From NCBI GenBank assembly GCA_964577195.1, contig CAZNYF010000087.1, positions 1-12,009 of the forward strand: a stretch of DNA of 12,009 nt. The letters run 5' to 3'. Numbering within the stretch: the first letter of the stretch is position 1; every line of letters begins with the position of its first letter. Made by a program: the position numbers and the translations under genes. This document shows, piece by piece, positions 7,579 to 12,009 of the stretch. This DNA comes from HyVt-560 sp964577195. Lineage in GTDB: Bacteria > Pseudomonadota > Gammaproteobacteria > UWMA-0217. The notes under the pieces were generated by a model. The model did not search any database, was not told the DNA's origin, and saw only the letters and a program-made list of their open reading frames with translations.

Positions 7579-8079
7579 ATGCGCCGTCGGATACAGACTC
7601 TGTTATTGCTTCTGCCATTGCTGTTGCAATTGTCTGGCTGCGGTTTTCAGCTGCGTGGTATCTCGGGCAATCAGCTTGGCCAAAGCATTCCGGCACTTTT
7701 CATTGCCGGACTCGATACCGAAACCGGCTTCGGCCGCGAGTTATCCCGGGTGCTTAGTGCGAATGGTGTGAAAATTCACAGCAAAGCTTCAAACGTAGTT
7801 CCTACATTAAAGTTGACAGCACTAGATCTTAGCCGCCAGGTTTTGAGCGTAGATCGGGAAATTCGGGCGCGTGAATATGTGCTCATCAGTACCGTCAGTT
7901 ACACCTTGCGTAGCAGCGCATCAAAAACGCCCCAAATAAAACCCATTAAAGTCAGCGCCCGCCGGGAGCTGGTAGTCGATCCCAATCGTATTCTCAGTAG
8001 CGGTCAGGAAGAAACCCGGCTGCGTAAAGAGATGGAAGAAGAGCTTGCTCAATTACTGCTATTACGGCTTAGACTTTAG
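7579..8079 (+). CDS. lptE: LPS assembly lipoprotein LptE (RlpB)
   Basis: LptE is the outer-membrane lipoprotein that plugs the LptD barrel and helps place LPS in the outer leaflet. From the preferred ATG the protein has 166 residues. The signal peptide MRRRIQTLLLLLPLLLQLSG ends in the lipobox LSGC with C21 as the lipidated residue, followed by GFQLRG, the typical mature LptE start. The rest shows the LptE pattern: VSYTLR, then RRELVVDPNRILSSGQEETRLRKEMEEELAQLLLLRLRL, matching the conserved C-terminal helices. It follows leuS as in E. coli and Pseudomonas, but holA, which normally comes next, is missing. The longer start at 7564 cannot be ruled out. An imperfect palindrome spans its stop codon (TTTAG...CTAAA, 8075-8091). 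Confidence 0.93.
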   Translation: MRRRIQTLLLLLPLLLQLSGCGFQLRGISGNQLGQSIPALFIAGLDTETGFGRELSRVLSANGVKIHSKASNVVPTLKLTALDLSRQVLSVDREIRAREYVLISTVSYTLRSSASKTPQIKPIKVSARRELVVDPNRILSSGQEETRLRKEMEEELAQLLLLRLRL

Positions 8080-8130
8080 GGTCACTCTAAAAATAGAAGC
8101 GAGATCCCTTTAAATTGAGGGAAATCAGGC

Positions 8131-8184
8131 ATGAGGCTAAGGTCCTTTGTTTATCCTGTTTTAAGCTACAAGCAAGCACGATAG
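8131..8184 (+). CDS. Possible 17-residue leader peptide before pabC
   Basis: ATG at 8131 opens MRLRSFVYPVLSYKQAR and stops with TAG at 8182-8184, three bases before the pabC ATG at 8188. GAGGG (8117-8121) lies 9 bases upstream and could serve it. TCCCT (8105-8109) can pair with AGGGA (8118-8122), covering that site. The position would suit translational coupling to pabC, which has no ribosome binding site of its own. No conserved attenuator pattern is seen and chance is quite possible. Confidence 0.2.
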   Translation: MRLRSFVYPVLSYKQAR

Positions 8185-8187
8185 AAT
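8182..8187 (+). promoter_or_regulatory. Possible -10 box giving a leaderless pabC transcript
   Basis: TAGAAT matches TATAAT at 5 of 6 and abuts the pabC ATG at 8188. Transcription 7 bases on would begin at the second in-frame ATG (8194). The -35 region (TTTTAA, 8159-8164, 17-base spacer) is poor, so this is only a candidate. Confidence 0.2.
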
Positions 8188-9015
8188 ATGCCGATGACTG
8201 ATACTGCTCTCCCCATTGACTCATTGATTAACGGCCAACCAGGTGATTGCATTAATTTGCAGGATCGGGGATTGCAATACGGCGATGGATTATTTGAGAC
8301 CATTCGTATTGACCATGGGCAGCCGCAATACTGGTCGGCACATCTGCGGCGGTTACAATTGGGCTGTGAGAAACTGGATCTGATGTTTCCGGGTGAGGAC
8401 GTTTTGCAAGCGGATGCGGCATTGTTAGTGAGTACTGAAAATTCGGGAACATTGAAAATTATCGTCACCCGTGGGATCGATCAGCGAGGCTATCGAGCTG
8501 TTGCCAACCAGCCAAACAGGATGGTTAGTTTTTATCCGCAGCAGCAATCTCTTGGTCAAGTGAAAACCATTCATCTGCGCCTGTGCCAGCACCGTTTGGG
8601 CATTAACCCAGCGTTGGCTGGCATCAAGCATTTAAACCGTCTTGAGCAGGTTTTAGCCCGTGCTGAGTGGCAGGACGAGTATGACGAAGGCATTATGCTG
8701 GATCTTAAAGGACGAGTTATCGAAGGTACGATGAGCAATCTGTTCCTGGTCAATAATGGTGTGTTAATCACCCCAGAGCTGACCCGCTGCGGTGTAGCCG
8801 GTATCATGCGAGACCAGATTATTGAAAAGGCGAAGGCACTGAATATCACTCTCAAAATACGAGACATACAACCCGCAGAACTGGGTCAGGCAGATGAAAT
8901 ATTCATGAGTAATTCCATTATCGGTATTTGGCCAGTCGGTACATTTGAGGGTCACAGCATGGCAATAGGTTCTGTCACTGAGTCGCTAATGGAGTCGTTG
9001 GGTTTGCCATGGTAG
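8188..9015 (+). CDS. pabC: Aminodeoxychorismate lyase
   Basis: A fold-type IV PLP enzyme that splits 4-amino-4-deoxychorismate into 4-aminobenzoate and pyruvate for folate synthesis. 275 residues. RGLQYGDGLFETIRI near the N-terminus is the family signature, K147 in GIKHLNRLEQVLA is the PLP lysine, and EGTMSNLFLVNNGVLITPEL with GVAGIMRD and ADEIFMSNSIIGIWPV form the cofactor and substrate region; the GIKHLNRLEQVL block is nearly identical to E. coli PabC. Branched-chain aminotransferases share the fold, but this block and the mltG neighbour favour PabC. It heads the operon and overlaps mltG by 7 bases. The start could be ATG 8188 or ATG 8194; neither has a Shine-Dalgarno sequence. The usual upstream partners acpP and fabF are absent; lptE is there instead. 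Confidence 0.93.
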   Translation: MPMTDTALPIDSLINGQPGDCINLQDRGLQYGDGLFETIRIDHGQPQYWSAHLRRLQLGCEKLDLMFPGEDVLQADAALLVSTENSGTLKIIVTRGIDQRGYRAVANQPNRMVSFYPQQQSLGQVKTIHLRLCQHRLGINPALAGIKHLNRLEQVLARAEWQDEYDEGIMLDLKGRVIEGTMSNLFLVNNGVLITPELTRCGVAGIMRDQIIEKAKALNITLKIRDIQPAELGQADEIFMSNSIIGIWPVGTFEGHSMAIGSVTESLMESLGLPW

Positions 9016-10049
9016 CTCGTCTCCTCGCGACATTTGGGATGGTGGTTATCCTTGCGCTATTGGCACTTGGTGGCTCCCTGTACTATTCCTGGCAGGAGAT
9101 GCAAAAGCCACTGTCGCTGCCAGATGCTGGTATCACGTACCAGCTCAAGTCGGGGACATCACTGCGAATGTTGTCGCAAGATCTGGCGGTAAAGGGGATA
9201 GTCGCCGATCCACGTTATGTCGAAATTTGGGCGCGTTGGATAGAACCGGGTGATGCCATTCAGGCGGGTGAATATTTACTTGAGCCTGAGCTAAGCATTT
9301 CTCAAGTTCTGGCACTTTTCCGCGATGGTCAGGCGTTGCAGCATAAATTTACAGTCGTTGAAGGCAGTAAGTTCTCCGATTTTGTTACACAGCTAAAATC
9401 ACTCGCTGAAGAAGGCTTGATCAAGACAACGATCCAACCCGGTGAGCATGCGAAGGTGTTTCAAAAACTGACAGGTGAAAGCCATGTAGAAGGCTGGATT
9501 TTTCCTGATACGTATTATTTTTCACGCGATGACACCGATGTGCAGTTACTAAAACGAGCGTATCAAAGCATGAAGAAAACACTCGAAACTGCCTGGGCTG
9601 CCCGCGCGCCGGGCTCACCCCTGAAAAACTCTTATGAAGCGCTCATACTCGCCTCGATTGTGGAGAAAGAAACGGGTGCAGCAGAAGAGCGTCCTACTAT
9701 AGCTGGCGTTTTTGTACGCCGGCTGAATCAGGATATGAAGCTACAAACCGATCCCACTGTGGTTTACGGTATGGGGGATAAATACAAAGGCAATATTCGT
9801 AAATCTGATTTGCGCCGCGACACCCCCTACAACACCTATACCCGCAAAGGACTCCCACCGACACCCATTGCACTGCCCGGCGCGGCAGCGATTCAGGCAG
9901 TGACACATCCTGAAGATAGCGGCGCATTGTTTTTTGTTGCCAAAGGTGGTGGTCGGCATCATTTCTCAAAAACCTATAAAGAGCACCGCGCTGCGGTGAT
10001 CAAGTATTTGCTGGGTGGAAAAGCCAAACGCTACAAGGGGGATAGTTGA
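9009..10049 (+). CDS. mltG: Endolytic murein transglycosylase MltG (YceG)
   Basis: MltG cuts nascent glycan strands at the inner membrane and so limits peptidoglycan strand length. 346 residues, close to E. coli's 340. One N-terminal membrane segment (about 5-27, LLATFGMVVILALLALGGSLYY) anchors it, with the rest in the periplasm. A LysM-like part covers about 43-120 (YQLKSGTSLRMLSQDLA to FTVVEG), followed by the YceG catalytic domain with EGWIFPDTYYF and the catalytic glutamate E219 in ASIVEKETG; RRLNQDMKLQTDPTVVYG and NTYTRKGLPPTPIALPG are the other conserved blocks. The ATG shares ATGGTAG with the pabC stop, so coupled translation is likely. The stop overlaps the tmk start by one base. Confidence 0.96.
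   Translation: MVARLLATFGMVVILALLALGGSLYYSWQEMQKPLSLPDAGITYQLKSGTSLRMLSQDLAVKGIVADPRYVEIWARWIEPGDAIQAGEYLLEPELSISQVLALFRDGQALQHKFTVVEGSKFSDFVTQLKSLAEEGLIKTTIQPGEHAKVFQKLTGESHVEGWIFPDTYYFSRDDTDVQLLKRAYQSMKKTLETAWAARAPGSPLKNSYEALILASIVEKETGAAEERPTIAGVFVRRLNQDMKLQTDPTVVYGMGDKYKGNIRKSDLRRDTPYNTYTRKGLPPTPIALPGAAAIQAVTHPEDSGALFFVAKGGGRHHFSKTYKEHRAAVIKYLLGGKAKRYKGDS
10035..10042 (+). promoter_or_regulatory. Ribosome binding site that sets the tmk start
   Basis: AAGGGGGA ends 6 bases before the ATG at 10049. The in-frame TTG at 10046, which would give a Met-Met opening, is less likely. The mltG stop and tmk start share one base as TGATG. Confidence 0.7.
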
Positions 10050-10675
10050 TGTCTCGCGGAAAATTCATCACTTTTGAAGGTGGGGAAGGTGTCGGCAAGA
10101 CTACCCAAATTAAATTGCTGGTGGCGTCTCTTAAGCAGCAGGGGCTGACCGTTACGCAAACTCGTGAGCCAGGTGGCACTCAAACAGGTGAAGCGATTCG
10201 CGAAATATTGTTAGATAAAAAGCTCCCCGCCATGCATTCAGATACTGAATTGTTACTGATGTTTGCGGCCCGCGCTGAACACGTTCAAGCGGTGATTGAG
10301 CCGGCACTGGCAGCTGGCAAGTGGGTTGTTTCTGATCGCTTTGCAGATGCTAGTCATGTCTATCAAGGTGCTGGTCGTGGCGTTGATTTGGCTCGGTTAG
10401 AACGTCTGCATCGCTGGACTTTGGATGATTTTGAGCCAGATCTGACTTTGTTGCTGGATATGCCGGTTGATGGTGGCATGGCGCGCGTGCATCAACGTGG
10501 TGAAACCGACCGGTTTGAAGAAGAAAATCTGATGTTTTTTCAACGCATCCGCGATGCTTATCTTAGTCGTGCGCAGCAGTATGCAGCACGATTTGAAGTG
10601 ATTGATGCGAGTGCTGATATTGAATTAGTCGCTAACCAGATCAATAACAGGATTTGCTCATGGCTACCGAGCTGA
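10049..10675 (+). CDS. tmk: Thymidylate kinase
   Basis: It phosphorylates dTMP to dTDP with ATP, in the path to dTTP, in the cytoplasm. 208 residues from the preferred ATG (E. coli 213). P-loop GGEGVGKTT at 11-19, TREPGGTQTGEAIR for nucleotide binding, the DR motif at D96-R97 (VSDRFADASHVYQGAGRG), and a LID region RGETDRFEEENLMFF. In the dTMP-binding segment the common AYQG reads VYQG, a mild change unlikely to matter. It lies between mltG and holB as in E. coli and Pseudomonas and overlaps the holB start by 16 bases. Confidence 0.97.
   Translation: MSRGKFITFEGGEGVGKTTQIKLLVASLKQQGLTVTQTREPGGTQTGEAIREILLDKKLPAMHSDTELLLMFAARAEHVQAVIEPALAAGKWVVSDRFADASHVYQGAGRGVDLARLERLHRWTLDDFEPDLTLLLDMPVDGGMARVHQRGETDRFEEENLMFFQRIRDAYLSRAQQYAARFEVIDASADIELVANQINNRICSWLPS
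10649..10652 (+). promoter_or_regulatory. Ribosome binding site that sets the holB start
   Basis: AGGA lies 7 bases before the ATG at 10660, inside tmk. The longer reading from TTG 10654 would add two residues and has no suitably spaced site. Confidence 0.6.
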
Positions 10676-11652
10676 TTGATTCTAGCCCTTATCCCTGGCA
10701 ACAGACGCAATGGGCACGGCTGTCCAATCAGCGCAGCCAGGACAGTTTGCCGCACGCCTTGCTATTGGTCGGGCAGGCCGGGCTGGGACTGGATTATTTT
10801 GCTACCTTGCTGGCGCGCTCGTTACTGTGTAGCGACAGCAATGACAGTTTAGAGCCATGTGGGGAATGCCCGAGCTGCCGCCAGGTTCGCCAACAGGTTC
10901 ATCCGGATTACCAATATATTTCTCTGCTCGAAGATAAAAAGAGCATTCTTGTCGATCAAATTCGGGAATTGAATAAATTCTTTGCGCTCACCAGCGGTGA
11001 AAACAGCCGCAAGGTCGTGGTGATCTCACCGGCTGATCAGATGAATATCAATGCCTCTAACAGCTTGTTGAAAACGCTGGAAGAGCCCGCTGGTAATGCC
11101 GTTTTAATATTAGTTGGTCATCACCTGCATCGTTTGCCGGCAACGGTGAAAAGTCGCTGCCAGATGATCAAGTTTTCAATGCCGGAACAGGCGCAATCGC
11201 TACAGTGGCTCGCCGCGCGGGGGCATGATCGCAGCGAACAATTGTTGCAATTGGCACAAGGTGCGCCGTGTCTTGCAGAGGTCATGGATAATACTGATCT
11301 TTACGCTAACTATGTGAGTGTTATCGAAGGTGCACTGGCATCGCAGCGCGGCAACAAAACCATTCACCAGTTACGTGTAGAATGGAAATCTTGTGATATT
11401 CATCTACTGGTTGAATGGTCGCTTTCACTGCTACGCGATTGCATCCGGGTTGCCAATCGTCTGCCAGATGATAGTTTTGAGAACCCTTTATATCTGAATC
11501 ACTTGCGCGAAATGTCTAACCAGCTACACTTGCTACAACTATTTCGCGTTTACGACCATTTGGTTCAAATGAATGATTCACTGGATCATTCGCTGAATGC
11601 GGATTTGCTGCTCGACGATGTATTGCTCGCCTGGCTATCATTGAAAGGATGA
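10660..11652 (+). CDS. holB: DNA polymerase III delta-prime subunit
   Basis: Delta-prime is the stator of the clamp loader that opens and loads the beta sliding clamp at replication forks. 330 residues (E. coli 334). The AAA+ region begins with HALLLVGQAGLG; the Walker A position reads GQAGLGLD (38-45) with Leu in place of the lysine, so it should not bind ATP, as expected for delta-prime. A zinc module follows with C57, C67, C70 and C73. LLKTLEEPAGNAVLILV and the SRC motif S165-R166-C167 give the arginine finger supplied to the neighbouring subunit. The C-terminal part is the helical collar domain. It overlaps tmk by 16 bases and is followed 5 bases after its stop by the preferred pilZ start. 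Confidence 0.95.
   Translation: MATELIDSSPYPWQQTQWARLSNQRSQDSLPHALLLVGQAGLGLDYFATLLARSLLCSDSNDSLEPCGECPSCRQVRQQVHPDYQYISLLEDKKSILVDQIRELNKFFALTSGENSRKVVVISPADQMNINASNSLLKTLEEPAGNAVLILVGHHLHRLPATVKSRCQMIKFSMPEQAQSLQWLAARGHDRSEQLLQLAQGAPCLAEVMDNTDLYANYVSVIEGALASQRGNKTIHQLRVEWKSCDIHLLVEWSLSLLRDCIRVANRLPDDSFENPLYLNHLREMSNQLHLLQLFRVYDHLVQMNDSLDHSLNADLLLDDVLLAWLSLKG
11645..11649 (+). promoter_or_regulatory. Ribosome binding site that sets the pilZ start
   Basis: AAGGA lies 8 bases before the ATG at 11658. For the other in-frame ATG at 11649, which overlaps the holB stop as ATGA, the same site has no spacer at all. Confidence 0.6.
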
Positions 11653-11657
11653 ATGTA

Positions 11658-11999
11658 ATGTCTACCGGACACTCGATACTCTCACTCTCGATCAAGGAAA
11701 AAGCCTCTTTGTATGCGGCGTATATGCCCTTTGTGAAAAACGGTGGGTTGTTTATTCCGACGACGCGAAATTATAGCCTCGGCGAAGAAGTCTTCATGCT
11801 GTTGAATCTGATGGATGAGCCAGAACGAATTCCGATTGCTGGTAAAGTGATCTGGATTACGCCGCGAGGAGCATCCTCAAGCCGAACACCGGGAATAGGG
11901 GTTCAGTTTAACGACTTGGACGAAGGTTCAACACGTAATAAAATGGAAACGCTACTGGGGCCGGCCTTGCAGGCAGATCGACCTACTCATACGATGTAA
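11658..11999 (+). CDS. pilZ: Type IV pilus assembly protein PilZ
   Basis: The founding member of the PilZ family, needed for type IV pilus assembly and twitching. It acts in the cytoplasm with the pilus ATPase PilB and the FimX regulator (family knowledge). 113 residues from the preferred start (Pseudomonas PilZ about 118). ILSLSIKEKASLYAAYMPFVKNGGLFIPT, GEEVFMLLNLMDEPERIPIAGKVIWITPRGA, GIGVQFND and the C-terminal RPTHTM match this subtype. The RxxxR motif of c-di-GMP-binding PilZ domains is absent, as in true PilZ, so direct binding of c-di-GMP is not expected. It is the last gene of the operon in view; tatD often follows in related genomes, but the window ends 10 bases later. Its presence implies the organism has type IV pili. 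Confidence 0.95.
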   Translation: MSTGHSILSLSIKEKASLYAAYMPFVKNGGLFIPTTRNYSLGEEVFMLLNLMDEPERIPIAGKVIWITPRGASSSRTPGIGVQFNDLDEGSTRNKMETLLGPALQADRPTHTM

Positions 12000-12009
12000 T
12001 TGAATCTAG

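Noticed and set aside
10768..10794. Missing Walker A lysine in HolB as a sign of a broken gene
   Set aside because: Delta-prime normally lacks a working P-loop; the zinc cysteines and SRC motif are intact.
11658..11999. PilZ as a c-di-GMP receptor lacking its binding motif through mutation
   Set aside because: Absence of RxxxR is normal in the true PilZ pilus protein and not a defect.

Overview
The window looks like chromosomal DNA of a gammaproteobacterium. LeuS, PabC, MltG, Tmk, HolB and PilZ all read as gammaproteobacterial forms, and the order pabC-mltG-tmk-holB-pilZ is the arrangement known from Pseudomonas and its relatives. PilZ ends in RPTHTM, as I recall Pseudomonas PilZ does. I cannot name a genus. 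There are no mobile elements, CRISPR arrays, tRNAs or rRNAs in view, and most of the window is housekeeping.

Layout. (1) Bases 1-654, plus strand: the 3' end of a gene cut by the window edge. It encodes a helical-repeat or coiled-coil stretch and then a tail with 12 cysteines whose spacing reads the same in both directions. (2) Bases 697-724: a hairpin with a T-tract in the gap between convergent genes, mainly a terminator for the minus-strand gene. (3) Bases 752-2926, minus strand: a full-length type III glutamine synthetase. (4) Bases 2927-3351: a 425-base divergent control region with a good sigma-54 -24/-12 element and NtrC-like half-sites upstream of it, both oriented toward the glutamine synthetase. 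(5) Bases 3352-4836: threonine synthase. (6) Bases 4959-8079: leuS and lptE, the outer-membrane LPS assembly lipoprotein. (7) Bases 8188-11999: a tightly packed operon, pabC-mltG-tmk-holB-pilZ, joined by stop/start overlaps or tiny gaps.

How the parts relate. The glutamine synthetase appears to be switched on by nitrogen limitation. The operon at the right links folate precursor synthesis (PabC), termination of glycan strands (MltG), dTTP supply (Tmk), the DNA polymerase III clamp loader (HolB) and type IV pilus control (PilZ). In E. coli, leuS-lptE is followed by holA-nadD, and pabC is preceded by acpP-fabF. Here neither pair is present and the two blocks abut, so bases 8080-8187 look like a rearrangement junction.

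Several starts were moved from the longest possible ORF to the start with the better ribosome binding site (lptE, tmk, holB, pilZ). The first genes of the transcription units thrC, leuS and pabC have no visible Shine-Dalgarno sequence. I see no clearly new multi-gene system. The most unusual items are the mirror-symmetric cysteine tail at the left edge and the nitrogen-control region.
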